DNA of 42,832 bases from an uncultured Corynebacterium sp. (lineage in GTDB: Bacteria; Actinomycetota; Actinomycetes; Mycobacteriales; Mycobacteriaceae), in contig CALUCD010000012.1 in NCBI GenBank assembly GCA_943914465.1, positions 1 through 42,832 of the forward strand, written 5' to 3'. Below are positions 8,199 through 16,321 of the stretch, in pieces. The number at the start of each line of letters is the position of its first letter. Position 1 is the first letter of the stretch. The position numbers were made by a program, and so were the translations under genes. Below the pieces are notes generated by a model. That model was not told the DNA's origin and made no database searches. It saw only the letters and a program-made list of their open reading frames with translations.

Positions 8199-9329
8199 AT
8201 GAACGCGTCGAACCCGGAGGGCAGCGAACCGCGAAGGGAAAGCGGGCCTCAGGAAGCGACGAATGCGCACCTGTCACCGCAAGGCCCACCAGCTGCGGGG
8301 CAACAGGCGACCTCGCCTCACGCATCAGGCGGCTATCCGGTATACCCCGCCTACCCGGATAACTCGAGTTCGGGTAACCAATCCGCCCAGTTCGGCGAAA
8401 GCACCGCAGTAACAGAGGCGGGCGGGAACGCCCTGCGCTACCACGGCCAGCAGCTCGCTGACGGGCTCTATGGGGACGGCACTGAGCTACACCCAATCAA
8501 CAATCCTGCGGCCAACGGCTGGATGCACACCAAAGGCACCGGGCGGCTACGAATTGGCGAAGCGCTGTCGTGGCCGTTGAAAGCGTTTGCCGCGAACCCG
8601 GGAACGCTCTTGCTCATCGGAGGTGTTTTCGCAGCTGTTACCGTGTTGTCCAGAAGCCCATCTGCGCCGCTGTTCCTCGCGATGGTGGTCGGGCTCGGTG
8701 TGCTGCTTATCGTGCCGCTGATTATCAGTCTGGGGCTGCAACAGACACTCGCATGCAAGATTCGTAATTTACGAGCACCTGCTTATGGCAAGACGTTGGG
8801 CATGCTGTTGCTGCTCAACTTTTTGCAGTACCTGGCTACGTCGAGCCTGTTTGCAGCTGCATCGCTATTCGGGATGCCCTCGGTAGATGAGATGGTTACC
8901 GATCCCAACCCCACGCTGGGAGAGCTACACAGCATTATCAACCCATCTACCGTCGTAGTCAGTCTTGCGGTCTTGGTACTCACACCGTTATTCATCTACA
9001 CGCTGTTCTACGCTGCGGACAACAACCGTACCTTCAGTTACGCGCTTGGGGAGGGGATGGCGGCGGGCGCGCGCACCTATCTGCCCACGCTCGGGCTTAT
9101 TATCGTTCTTTCGATTGCAGACGCGATTGGTGCGGCCGCGATGCTCCTTTCGTCAAACGAAATGATTTCTCCGTGGTCCGCCGTGATTGCTACTGCGGTC
9201 ATCAACCTGGTGATGAAACCGTACGCATTGCTGGCTGTTGCACATGCGTACCGCCAGGTCTCCGGTGGCCCAGTTCCGCACCACGTAGAGCCTGCGGCAG
9301 TGACGACCACTGAGGCACCTGTTTCCTAG
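8199..9329 (+). CDS. membrane protein with Pro/Gly-rich N-terminus (paralogue of next gene)
   Basis: A 376-residue protein of unknown function. Residues 1-65 are hydrophilic and rich in Pro, Gly, Ser and Gln. A conserved box follows (ALRYHGQQLADGLYGDG, then NPAANGW and HTKGTGRLR, about 80-115), and then about six transmembrane segments to residue 350. The C-terminus again is polar. The next gene shares the box, the FYAADNNRTFxYALGEG segment between helices 4 and 5 and the terminal AHAYRQVSGGPVPH, so the two are tandem duplicates. The overall design (several helices, short loops, no catalytic motif visible) resembles DUF-type integral membrane proteins of actinobacteria, but I do not recognise a function. 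The ATG at 8199 has a strong GGAGGAG ribosome binding site. Confidence 0.8.
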   Translation: MNASNPEGSEPRRESGPQEATNAHLSPQGPPAAGQQATSPHASGGYPVYPAYPDNSSSGNQSAQFGESTAVTEAGGNALRYHGQQLADGLYGDGTELHPINNPAANGWMHTKGTGRLRIGEALSWPLKAFAANPGTLLLIGGVFAAVTVLSRSPSAPLFLAMVVGLGVLLIVPLIISLGLQQTLACKIRNLRAPAYGKTLGMLLLLNFLQYLATSSLFAAASLFGMPSVDEMVTDPNPTLGELHSIINPSTVVVSLAVLVLTPLFIYTLFYAADNNRTFSYALGEGMAAGARTYLPTLGLIIVLSIADAIGAAAMLLSSNEMISPWSAVIATAVINLVMKPYALLAVAHAYRQVSGGPVPHHVEPAAVTTTEAPVS

Positions 9330-9438
9330 GCGTTTAGGGGTTTTCGATTCGCTCCCCTTCGGTGTCGGCGGCAGTTGCTAGGCTCGCAGATGGTTTATGC
9401 TTGATCATCTTTGTTTGAAAACTAAGGGGAGTGATTCG

Positions 9439-10659
9439 ATGAGCACGCCGAACCCGGGGAGTCTTCCGTCATACGGCGAGAGCGGGCCGGAGGGAGCTGC
9501 CGGCTCGCAGCCACCGCAGGGGCAGCCCGCTTCGCAGGGTACGCCAGGCGGCTACCCGGCGTACCCGAACGGCCCGCAAGGCGGCACGAGTAGCACCAAC
9601 GGGCCCAGCAGCCCTGGTGGCCCAGACCAGCCGTTCACCGCTGCCCAACCGAGCTACGTGGGCCAATCGAGCCTGGGTGACCAATACGCGCAGTTCGACG
9701 TGAACACTGCAGCCTCCATGGCTGGTAGCGATGCGCTTCGCTACCACGGTCAGCAGCTCGCCGATGGCCTCTATGGGGACGGCACCCAGCCACACCCGAT
9801 TAATGATCCCGCGGCCAACGGCTGGACGCACACCAAGGGCACCGGGCGGCTGCGCCTCGGTGAAGCGATCTCCTGGGCATTCAAGGCGTTCGCGGCGAAC
9901 CCAAGGACGATGCTCATTATCGGCGTCGTGGCCGCGATATTGAACGCGCTTTCCTCCAGCGCGGCCGCACCGCCGTTGGCTGGCATCCTCGCCGGGCTTG
10001 TCATGCTCTTCATCGCACCGGTATTCGTGAGCGCGGCGTTGCAGCAAACGCTGGTGCGCAAATTCAGCAAAATGCAAACACCCGCCTACGGCAAAACGCT
10101 GGGGCTCGTGTTCATCCTCGCATTCCTGACCTTTATCGCGATGATGATCGTGATCACGATTGGGTCGATCGCGGCGGTGTCGTCGGTTGACCTAGAAAGC
10201 CTGCCGACTGACCCGGACATGATGATGACCGATCCGTTCATGATGGGCGAATTCGGCCGGATCTTCGGAATCACTTTCGGCGTGACGCTTCTCATCAGCC
10301 TGCTGCTCGCGCCATTTATCATCTACCCGCTCTTCTACGCGGCGGACAACAACCGCACCTTTGGTTATGCGTTGGGTGAGGGCATTAAGGCCGGTGCTCG
10401 TAACTACCTGCCCACCCTCGGGCTTGCGGCTGTGCTGTTGGTGATTAACCTCCTGGGTGCTGCCCCTGCGATCCTCGCACTCACTGCGGCAATCCCCCCG
10501 GTTGTAGGCAGCATCATTACCGCAATCGTCGGCATTTTGTTGACCCCGTTCACGCTTCTGGCCATTGCGCACGCGTACCGCCAGGTCTCCGGTGGCCCAG
10601 TGCCGCACGAGGCAGCCGCGGCACCGGCCACGCCAACCACCGACGCTCCTGCCCTCTAA
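9439..10659 (+). CDS. membrane protein with Pro/Gly-rich N-terminus (tandem paralogue)
   Basis: A 406-residue paralogue of the preceding gene. The disordered Pro/Gly/Gln/Ser-rich head is longer (about 90 residues), the shared box ALRYHGQQLADGLYGDG follows, then about six membrane segments. A Met/Asp-rich loop (LPTDPDMMMTDPFMMGE) between helices 3 and 4 is longer than in the upstream copy. It ends with AHAYRQVSGGPVPH and an Ala/Pro/Thr tail. The reading frame is open to 9397, but the ATG at 9439 follows AAGGGGA at the correct distance and begins MSTPNPG, matching the head of the paralogue (MNASNPE). Function unknown. Probably co-transcribed with the VanZ-like gene 9 bases downstream. Confidence 0.82.
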   Translation: MSTPNPGSLPSYGESGPEGAAGSQPPQGQPASQGTPGGYPAYPNGPQGGTSSTNGPSSPGGPDQPFTAAQPSYVGQSSLGDQYAQFDVNTAASMAGSDALRYHGQQLADGLYGDGTQPHPINDPAANGWTHTKGTGRLRLGEAISWAFKAFAANPRTMLIIGVVAAILNALSSSAAAPPLAGILAGLVMLFIAPVFVSAALQQTLVRKFSKMQTPAYGKTLGLVFILAFLTFIAMMIVITIGSIAAVSSVDLESLPTDPDMMMTDPFMMGEFGRIFGITFGVTLLISLLLAPFIIYPLFYAADNNRTFGYALGEGIKAGARNYLPTLGLAAVLLVINLLGAAPAILALTAAIPPVVGSIITAIVGILLTPFTLLAIAHAYRQVSGGPVPHEAAAAPATPTTDAPAL

Positions 10660-10668
10660 ACGATTCGC

Positions 10669-11304
10669 GTGACCCCGCAGTATCAGCCCGTGCAGTATCA
10701 ACCAGTGCAATACCAGCCCCAGCAGTACCCAACCCAGCAATATCCACCCCAGCAGTACCCGCCGCACCGCCAGCCCGTGGTCTATCCGGGGTCGAGCGGC
10801 ATGTCACCTCGACGCCAGGCATCGGGCATCCACCCGGTCCTCAGCGTGGTCACGACCCTGCTTGTCGCGGCAGTTGTCGCCGCGCTGACCGTGGGCAAGG
10901 CCTATGTTGACATGCCGGGCGTGTGGCAGGCAGAAGCCCACCAGGTCAGGCAGATCCGCCTCGACCTGATGGAGACGTTTCGTGCCCACCGCGTCTGGTG
11001 GGGGCCGTGGCTCAACCTGATCGGCAACATCGCGCTCTTCATCCCGGTCGGCATCGTCGCCTACCACGGATCGATCCTGCGTGCCACGCTGATCGGCCTG
11101 GGCGCGAGCTTGGGCATTGAAGTGGCGCAATTCGTCATGGCGGCAGGGTATTCCGATCTTGATGATGTCGTCTTCAACGCCGCCGGGGCACTCATCGGCG
11201 CGGTGGTGGCCAGTGTGGGGAAAACCCGCACGATGATGTGGGTGCTGGCAACCGGCTGCGCCATCACCCTTGTGCTCTTCGCCGCCTTCGGCCAGCTCGC
11301 TTAG
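10669..11304 (+). CDS. VanZ-family membrane protein with QYQP-repeat N-terminus
   Basis: A 211-residue protein. Residues 3-33 consist of tandem QYQP/QQYP units, giving a flexible tyrosine- and glutamine-rich cytoplasmic head. About five membrane segments follow. The VanZ signature is visible as NLIGNIALFIPVG, then ASLGIEVAQF and the Asp-rich DLDDVVFNAAGALIGA. VanZ-like proteins occur widely in Gram-positive bacteria; some give low-level teicoplanin resistance, but the biochemical role is unsettled. The GTG at 10669 has no clear ribosome binding site and lies 9 bases after the stop of the preceding gene, so translation is probably coupled. The three-gene set shares polar, low-complexity heads, which hints at a common cytoplasmic partner; this is inference. 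Confidence 0.8.
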   Translation: MTPQYQPVQYQPVQYQPQQYPTQQYPPQQYPPHRQPVVYPGSSGMSPRRQASGIHPVLSVVTTLLVAAVVAALTVGKAYVDMPGVWQAEAHQVRQIRLDLMETFRAHRVWWGPWLNLIGNIALFIPVGIVAYHGSILRATLIGLGASLGIEVAQFVMAAGYSDLDDVVFNAAGALIGAVVASVGKTRTMMWVLATGCAITLVLFAAFGQLA

Positions 11305-11329
11305 GCTCGGCGGTGAGCCAACCAGCAGG

Positions 11330-12721
11330 TTATGCGCTGTAGCCGTAGGCTTCCGCCATGTGCGCAACCAGTTCCGCGGCGTCCGGTGCAAGCACCGGAC
11401 CCTCGGGTGTAGCAAACAGGGCACCGAGGTCCTCCAGATAGCTCTTCACCTGCTCAAACGACTCCGGGGTGGGCCCGCCGCGCCCAGCGGTGCCGTCACC
11501 AGCGCCCAGCGAGGACAGGTACAGCACGCTCTGGCGCCACTGCTCCTCACCAAACGCCGCCTCAAACCCGAGCAACAGTTCGGTGTGAAACGCCCCCACC
11601 GGGTCGTCGGACTGCAGGAAGAAGTTGCCCCGATCAGTCACCTGCACCACCTCGCCCGCCTGCGCGATCAGCCCAGCACCCGTGAGCAGCTGACGAGTGA
11701 CCCCCACGGACTGAAACGTCGACTCCCGCAGCTGGGAGTTCGCCCCCGACAGGTTGAAAATCGCCGCCAACTCGCGCACCACCTGCGCGGGCAGCGTGCC
11801 AGTTTGGGCGAGCTCCACCGGCTGCGTGAACAACCGGGCGGCGTCTTGCAGCGAATGTGAAAACTGATCGTGACCCGCCAGCCAGTCACCATCTGGCCCG
11901 TCGTGTTTGGCCAACTCAGTCAAACCGGTCAGCCCGGTGATATCAACCAGGTCGGGCTCGGGAAGGGATCCGTCATCGCCCATTGCCTCCTCAAAAAACT
12001 CGGCGACGGCGGCGATCAGCGTGGGATTGCGATCCGGGTTCGGGTCTGTCTGCAGGATTTCACGCAGCTCTGGGCGCGAATCCAAAAACTCATCAAACTG
12101 GGTGGCCAGATCAACGCTCTCCGGGTGCTCGGATACCTGCTGGGCCTGGTCAAAGTACAACTCTTCGGCCACAAACCCGATGCGGGTCGCCACTGTCACC
12201 GGGTCAGACACGGTCAGGCGTTCAAGCATCCGCTCCGGCGACATCACCGGCAGAAAGCTCAAAAGCAGGGGTGTGACCTCCATGTCGGGGCTTAACCCCG
12301 CGGCGATGCGGCGGGCTTCGTGGCGGAACCTCGTCATCATGTCAGGGCCGTTGGCGGCTTCGACGATATCGGGGCCCGAAGCGTCAACAAGCAGCGGCGT
12401 CGGGCCCTCAAGTTCTGATTCGCCGAGCACTTCGATGCTGATGTTCCAGTTCGCCGTGGGGTCATAAATGTAGGTGATCTGGCTGACGTCGCGCACGATG
12501 AGCTCCGACTCGTCCGACTCATCCGCCCCGGGTAGCTCCGCGAACAGCTGCCGGTACTGCCCGGAGCCTGTGGCATACAGATGGGTGGCGGCGCCAGAAA
12601 AGCCGAACGCAGCATCGATGACCTGCGACAACGAACCCAGGTCCATGGAGTCATCGACGTTAATGCAGCGCGAAACCTCGGGCAGCGAGCCCTCCAGCGT
12701 CATCAGCAGCGTCACGATCAT
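11330..12721 (-). CDS. pRiA4b ORF-3-like domain protein
   Basis: A 463-residue protein. Residues 1-130 match the plasmid pRiA4b ORF-3/IS1096 TnpR-like domain: MIVTLLMTLEGSLPEVSRCI, then LSQVIDAAFGFSGAATHLYATG, and ISQ-type ITYIYDPTANWNISIEVLG. The family's usual pattern is a short beta start, a Pro-x-V-x-R turn, an L-x-x-V-I-x-x-AFG helix and a YxYDxxxxWxhxI strand, all visible. The remaining 330 residues are acidic and helical with no motif I recognise (many are of the DPVTVATRIG and LLTGAGLIAQAGEVVQVTDRG type, the latter winged-helix-like). The frame is open to 12751, but the ATG at 12721 begins exactly at the domain and has a TATTGT -10 seven bases upstream. Function unknown. Confidence 0.78.
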   Translation of the reverse strand: MIVTLLMTLEGSLPEVSRCINVDDSMDLGSLSQVIDAAFGFSGAATHLYATGSGQYRQLFAELPGADESDESELIVRDVSQITYIYDPTANWNISIEVLGESELEGPTPLLVDASGPDIVEAANGPDMMTRFRHEARRIAAGLSPDMEVTPLLLSFLPVMSPERMLERLTVSDPVTVATRIGFVAEELYFDQAQQVSEHPESVDLATQFDEFLDSRPELREILQTDPNPDRNPTLIAAVAEFFEEAMGDDGSLPEPDLVDITGLTGLTELAKHDGPDGDWLAGHDQFSHSLQDAARLFTQPVELAQTGTLPAQVVRELAAIFNLSGANSQLRESTFQSVGVTRQLLTGAGLIAQAGEVVQVTDRGNFFLQSDDPVGAFHTELLLGFEAAFGEEQWRQSVLYLSSLGAGDGTAGRGGPTPESFEQVKSYLEDLGALFATPEGPVLAPDAAELVAHMAEAYGYSA

Positions 12722-12728
12722 GCATGCA

Positions 12729-12734
12729 ACAATA
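12729..12734 (-). promoter_or_regulatory. -10 hexamer TATTGT (leaderless-type) of the pRiA4b-like gene
   Basis: TATTGT on the minus strand ends 7 bases before the ATG at 12721. It selects this start over the upstream in-frame ATG at 12751. Confidence 0.5.
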
Positions 12735-12794
12735 CGGCCCGCAGCCAACACCGCACGCTACAACGGCGCGCCCTCAACCCCGGGCAGCGAACGG

Positions 12795-13556
12795 TTAAAG
12801 CGGTTCGCCGCCCAACAGCACCCCACGCGCCCAATCGTCTGAGGTGTTTTTCACCCCGAGTGTGCGCGCGCCAGGTTCGGTGTAACCAACTGAACCGTAG
12901 GGCACCGCAACCTGCTGTACTGTGATCCCTTCTGTGCAGGCAAGCAGGCCGTATTCGAAGGATTCCTCCAGCACAACAGTGATCTCCGCGCCGGGTGCAA
13001 CTCGCAGTTCCGCGGCGACGAGCGGGCTGAACGTCTCCACCGGCGAGGTCTGCCCGAACATCGAACCGACGAACACGCGCGCCTCACCGGAGACAGCAGT
13101 GGTCACCCCCCGAAGGGTGAACGGGTCCGGCTGGTATACCTCGAGCATGCCGCTTGCTGGCAGGTTCGAAGAGTGCGGAAGAACAGCATCCAGACGCACG
13201 CCGGTTGCGTCGGTTGAGTGTTCGGTGCGAAGCGGTGTGTGCTGATCCGGTTTGCGGTGCCTGCCGCCTGGCTCAGTATCAGCAGCCGCGCCAGCAGCGT
13301 CAGCAGCGTCGACTGGTGAGGTGACGACACTCGCCTCACCCCGCGCCACCGTCTCAACGAACCCGTCTTCACCGAGGTGGCGCACCTCCCCGTCGACAAT
13401 CCACAGCAGCGTTTGATGCCCGGGGCGCGGCGCGACCTCAGCGCGAGCGGCGTCGCCACGGGCAGCGTCGCCGCCTGCCCCGCCGCCGAACAGCGCTGCA
13501 AAGTCCCATGCCCCGATCCGATCGGCGCCCTGAAGGCTCGATTCCAGATTTTTCAT
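12795..13556 (-). CDS. pirin-family bicupin, degenerate metal site
   Basis: A 253-residue protein. The C-terminal half is clearly pirin-like: LEVYQPDPFTLRGVTTAVSGEARVFVGSMFG, the strand-rich core, and the terminal RGVLLGGEPL, a pirin hallmark. The N-terminal cupin is altered. Where pirins have HPHxGxExxTYVLEGExxHRDSLG with metal-binding histidines, this has RPGHQTLLWIVDGEVRHLGEDG, so the His-x-His pair is lost, and a polar insert (about residues 85-115) fills the region of the usual GRGIxHSE, leaving TEHST. Pirins act as quercetinases or iron-dependent regulators; with these losses a catalytic role is doubtful. It starts divergently from the Bcr-like exporter with 18 bases between start codons. 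Confidence 0.75.
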   Translation of the reverse strand: MKNLESSLQGADRIGAWDFAALFGGGAGGDAARGDAARAEVAPRPGHQTLLWIVDGEVRHLGEDGFVETVARGEASVVTSPVDAADAAGAAADTEPGGRHRKPDQHTPLRTEHSTDATGVRLDAVLPHSSNLPASGMLEVYQPDPFTLRGVTTAVSGEARVFVGSMFGQTSPVETFSPLVAAELRVAPGAEITVVLEESFEYGLLACTEGITVQQVAVPYGSVGYTEPGARTLGVKNTSDDWARGVLLGGEPL

Positions 13557-13562
13557 GTGGGA

Positions 13563-13569
13563 TATAGTA
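13563..13569. promoter_or_regulatory. overlapping divergent -10 elements (pirin / Bcr exporter)
   Basis: TATAGT on the plus strand (13563-13568) ends 6 bases before the exporter GTG. TACTAT on the minus strand (13569-13564) ends 7 bases before the pirin ATG. The two hexamers share five of their six base pairs, so one element may serve both leaderless transcripts. Confidence 0.55.
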
Positions 13570-13574
13570 CCTGT

Positions 13575-14756
13575 GTGCCGTCCGTTTCAGCCGGTCTTTT
13601 GCTAGCGCTTGCGTTCTTTGCCGCCGTTGGCCCGCTGTCGATCGACATGTACCTTCCTGGCCTGCCGCAGCTGGGCCACGACCTGGCCACCACACCCGCC
13701 GCGGTTCAGCTGACCATTTCCGGTTTCATGCTCGGCATGGCGCTGGGCAACCTCGTCTTCGGCCCCATTTCTGACGCCACCGGCCGCAAACGCCCCATCG
13801 TGATCGCCGCCGGGGTGCTGTTCGCTACCGCCGTGTTGTGTGCGCTTGCGCCGACAATTGAGGTGCTCATCGCGACGCGTTTCGCCCAGGGCCTCGCCGG
13901 TGGGTGCCTCATTGTGGTCTCTCGCGCTGTCATCCCCGACGTTGCCGAGGGCACTGCCGCTGCCCGTGCGTTTTCCGGCTTGATGGCGCTGACCGGGTTC
14001 ATGCCTGCGATCGCCCCTGCGCTTGGTGGTCTGCTGTTGCCACAGATTGGGTGGCGCGGCATTTTCTGGGTGCTTGCCGCGATCAGCCTCCTTCAGCTTG
14101 TCGCCGCGTTGCGCCTGCCTGAAACGTTGCCACCGCAGCGCCGCTCCCCTGGTGCTGTGCGCGGGTTCGGCCGCCGTATCGCACGCTGCCTGGCGCGCCG
14201 CAGTTTCGTCGGCTACATGGTCGCGGGCGCACTCGGTTTCGGTGCACTCTTCGCCTACATCGCCGCGTCCCCGCTCGTGCTGCAAAACCAGCTTGGGTTC
14301 TCCCCGACCGCCTACGCGTACATCTTCGGCGCGTTCTCTCTTTTGCTACCCGCGTCGAACGCGATCAACATGCGCCTGGTCATGCGCAGACCTGCGCGGG
14401 TGTTGCTTCGTTGGGCTTTGCTTATCGACGCCGCCGTGGCCCTCCTCCTCATCCCCCTCGCCCTCACCGGCCCGTCCGTTGCTCTCGTGCCGCTGCTGGC
14501 ACTGTTGCCCGCAATGTCAGGTTTTATCGGCGCGAACGCCACCGCGCTCGCCGTCGAGGAGATCCGCGACATCGGTGCAGGCGCAGGAAGCGGTGCGATG
14601 GGGTTTACCCAGTTCGTCACCGCTGCCGTGGTGGCGCCACTCGCCGTGGCAGTATCGAACTACGCCCTGGGTATGGCGTTGACCTCGCTTGCGTGTGCCG
14701 TGGTGGCGCTTGGTGGTGTTGTGGTGGTGGGACAGGGAGGCGGGAGGCGTCGCTAA
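13575..14756 (+). CDS. Bcr/CflA family MFS multidrug exporter
   Basis: A 393-residue, 12-helix major facilitator protein. The first helix carries the Bcr/CflA signature SIDMYLPGLPQLG, and motif A in loop 2-3 is GPISDATGRKRPI. The helix-5 motif C-like GFMPAIAPALGGLLLPQIGWR marks it as a drug:proton antiporter of the DHA1 group. Bcr/CflA proteins export bicyclomycin, chloramphenicol, sulfonamides or peptides; the natural substrate here is not inferable. The frame is open to 13377, but that segment overlaps the pirin gene on the other strand and is not MFS-like. The GTG at 13575 starts just before the first helix and has a -10 placed for a leaderless mRNA. Confidence 0.88.
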   Translation: MPSVSAGLLLALAFFAAVGPLSIDMYLPGLPQLGHDLATTPAAVQLTISGFMLGMALGNLVFGPISDATGRKRPIVIAAGVLFATAVLCALAPTIEVLIATRFAQGLAGGCLIVVSRAVIPDVAEGTAAARAFSGLMALTGFMPAIAPALGGLLLPQIGWRGIFWVLAAISLLQLVAALRLPETLPPQRRSPGAVRGFGRRIARCLARRSFVGYMVAGALGFGALFAYIAASPLVLQNQLGFSPTAYAYIFGAFSLLLPASNAINMRLVMRRPARVLLRWALLIDAAVALLLIPLALTGPSVALVPLLALLPAMSGFIGANATALAVEEIRDIGAGAGSGAMGFTQFVTAAVVAPLAVAVSNYALGMALTSLACAVVALGGVVVVGQGGGRRR

Positions 14757-14771
14757 GTAATAAGGCGTGCG

Positions 14772-15992
14772 CTACCGCAACCGGGGCCGGGAGAACAATG
14801 CGATGGTGGCAAGCGCCGCTGCGCTGAGCACAAGCGTCAACAACAGCGTGCCGCCGAGGTGGCCAGCATCAACCGCGGCCGCGCCGAGTGCGGAACCAGA
14901 CGCGATGCCGACCTGGAAGGTGACCACATAAATCGAGCTGGCCAGGTCCTGATTGCGCTGCCCGGCATGCATGAAGATGGTTGTGCCCGCGGTCGGCAGC
15001 GCACCGGCGGCAACACCGAGCACGCCAACCATGACAAAGGTCAGCGCGCCAGAGCCGAGCTGCAGCGCAACCAGACCAATTGCTGCAGCCGCCATGAGTA
15101 ACACCGTGTCCAGGCCGTTGACGCGCAGCATCCGGCGGTCAACACCACGCCCAGCGGCAATGACGCCGAGCAGGCCGAACACACCGTAGACAGACAGCCC
15201 GATGGGCACCCAAGTCGGCGACGTGGTGGTCTCAATCAACAGCGCCAGATAGGTGAACGTGGCAAACACCGCCGTGACCGCAAACGTGAGGTAGAACACC
15301 AACGACGGAATCGCCGACCGGCCAGTTTTGCCGTCCTGCGGCGGCTCGACAGGCCGCGCAGGCATCGACGGCAACGTGCGCACCACCAACAGCAGCGCAA
15401 CAATGGTGGCAGCGCCTAAGACCCAGGTCGCGCCGCGCCAGCCGATAGCATTGCCGATCCCGGTGGTCAGCGGCGCGCCGACCACCGTCGACATCGTTGA
15501 GCCAAGCGAGACCGCAGCCACTGCGCGGCCCATCTGCCCGGGCGGCGCCAGCCGTGTCGCCATCGGGTTGACAATGGACCAAAACAGCCCATGGGTAAAC
15601 GCCGCAGTCACGCGTCCAGCCACCAGCACGAAATAGTTCGGCGCGGTGGCCTGCAGCACAATCCCGGCGAGCAGAAACCCGAGAGTGGCCAGAAACAGCG
15701 GGCGGCGGTTCACGTTGCCCGTCGCCGCCATCAGCGGGATGGTGACCACGGCGACCAGGCCTGCGTACACCGTCATTAACAACCCAATCCGGCCTTCTGA
15801 GACCCCGAGGTCACGGGCCATCGGGCTAATCAGGCCGATTGAGAACATCTCAAACGCGACGTACACAAACGCCGCGAAGCTCAGCGCCGCAAGGGACAGG
15901 GCCTGCAGCTTTTGCGGGTGGCCAGCGCGGTCAGGGGATGCAGCCGATGTAGCGGATTCCGTGGGCGTGGTGGATTTCGTTGGTTCAGTCAC
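14772..15992 (-). CDS. MFS transporter (DHA1 family, AraJ/YdhP-like)
   Basis: A 406-residue, 12-helix transporter of the arabinose-efflux-like branch of the MFS. Visible markers: FEMFSIGLISPMARDLGVSEGRIGLLMTVYAG (helices 1-2), loop 2-3 GNVNRRPLFLATL in place of the usual GxxxDRxGRR, HGLFWSIVNPMATRL, and GAPLTTGIGNAIGWRGATW (motif C). A Thr/Ser-rich cytoplasmic head of about 25 residues precedes helix 1. The frame is open to 16052, but that upstream part overlaps the 37-residue ORF. The GTG at 15992, 19 bases after the small ORF stop, starts VTEPTKS and is my choice; no ribosome binding site is clear, so coupling to the small ORF is likely. It converges with the Bcr exporter 15 bases away. Substrate unknown. 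Confidence 0.8.
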   Translation of the reverse strand: MTEPTKSTTPTESATSAASPDRAGHPQKLQALSLAALSFAAFVYVAFEMFSIGLISPMARDLGVSEGRIGLLMTVYAGLVAVVTIPLMAATGNVNRRPLFLATLGFLLAGIVLQATAPNYFVLVAGRVTAAFTHGLFWSIVNPMATRLAPPGQMGRAVAAVSLGSTMSTVVGAPLTTGIGNAIGWRGATWVLGAATIVALLLVVRTLPSMPARPVEPPQDGKTGRSAIPSLVFYLTFAVTAVFATFTYLALLIETTTSPTWVPIGLSVYGVFGLLGVIAAGRGVDRRMLRVNGLDTVLLMAAAAIGLVALQLGSGALTFVMVGVLGVAAGALPTAGTTIFMHAGQRNQDLASSIYVVTFQVGIASGSALGAAAVDAGHLGGTLLLTLVLSAAALATIALFSRPRLR

Positions 15993-16011
15993 GCGCGAGA
16001 TGAGATCGGGA

Positions 16012-16125
16012 TTAGATGAGGTTGAGCTTGTGTGCCCATTCCAGCAGCACAACTGATCGGCGGGTGAGGTTGTCCAAGGCGATCAGGGCAGCGGGGATGG
16101 AGGACAAGAAGGAGGACAGAGACAT
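16012..16125 (-). CDS. 37-residue amphipathic/hydrophobic small protein
   Basis: An ORF of 37 codons plus stop on the minus strand, too short for routine gene finders. The ATG at 16125 has a well-placed AAGGGAG ribosome binding site six bases upstream, better than most genes nearby. The peptide is MSLSSFLSSIPAALIALDNL followed by a basic and hydrophobic second half ending HKLNLI. It could form one or two amphipathic helices. It lies directly upstream of the MFS exporter on the same strand. Possibilities are a small membrane partner of the exporter, a leader peptide, or a corynebacterial porin-like small protein (PorA/PorH are 45-57 residues and lack signal peptides); none is proven. Confidence 0.5.
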   Translation of the reverse strand: MSLSSFLSSIPAALIALDNLTRRSVVLLEWAHKLNLI

Positions 16126-16231
16126 GAATACTCCCTTACGGTCGTATGCGACAAATGAAATGGTTGATCGTGCATCGCAAGGCTACCGCGCAGGCGACAT
16201 TTACGCGCGCTAGCTACGTGCCCCAGGATCT

Positions 16232-16321
16232 ACTAGCCCAGGATGCGGGCAGCGGCCAATACCGGTTGCAAAACTGCTGGTCGCGTGTGGCTGGTGGGAT
16301 CTCCAGAAATCCTGGGCTAGT
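16232..16321. repeat. 13-bp inverted repeat spanning the nnr stop codon
   Basis: Arms ACTAGCCCAGGAT (16232-16244) and ATCCTGGGCTAGT (16309-16321) are perfect complements with a 64-base loop. CCCAGGAT occurs a further time at 16222-16229. The right arm contains the stop codon of the nnr gene. The loop is too long for an ordinary terminator; the repeat may be a long-range RNA structure or the trace of an inserted element. Confidence 0.5.

Noticed and set aside
10672..10770. Tandem repeats as microsatellite or mobile element
   Set aside because: The repeat is inside the coding frame and gives QYQP/QQYP units; protein low-complexity explains it.
13377..13574. N-terminal extension of the Bcr exporter frame
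   Set aside because: Antisense to pirin and polar; MFS proteins of this family start just before helix 1, at 13575.
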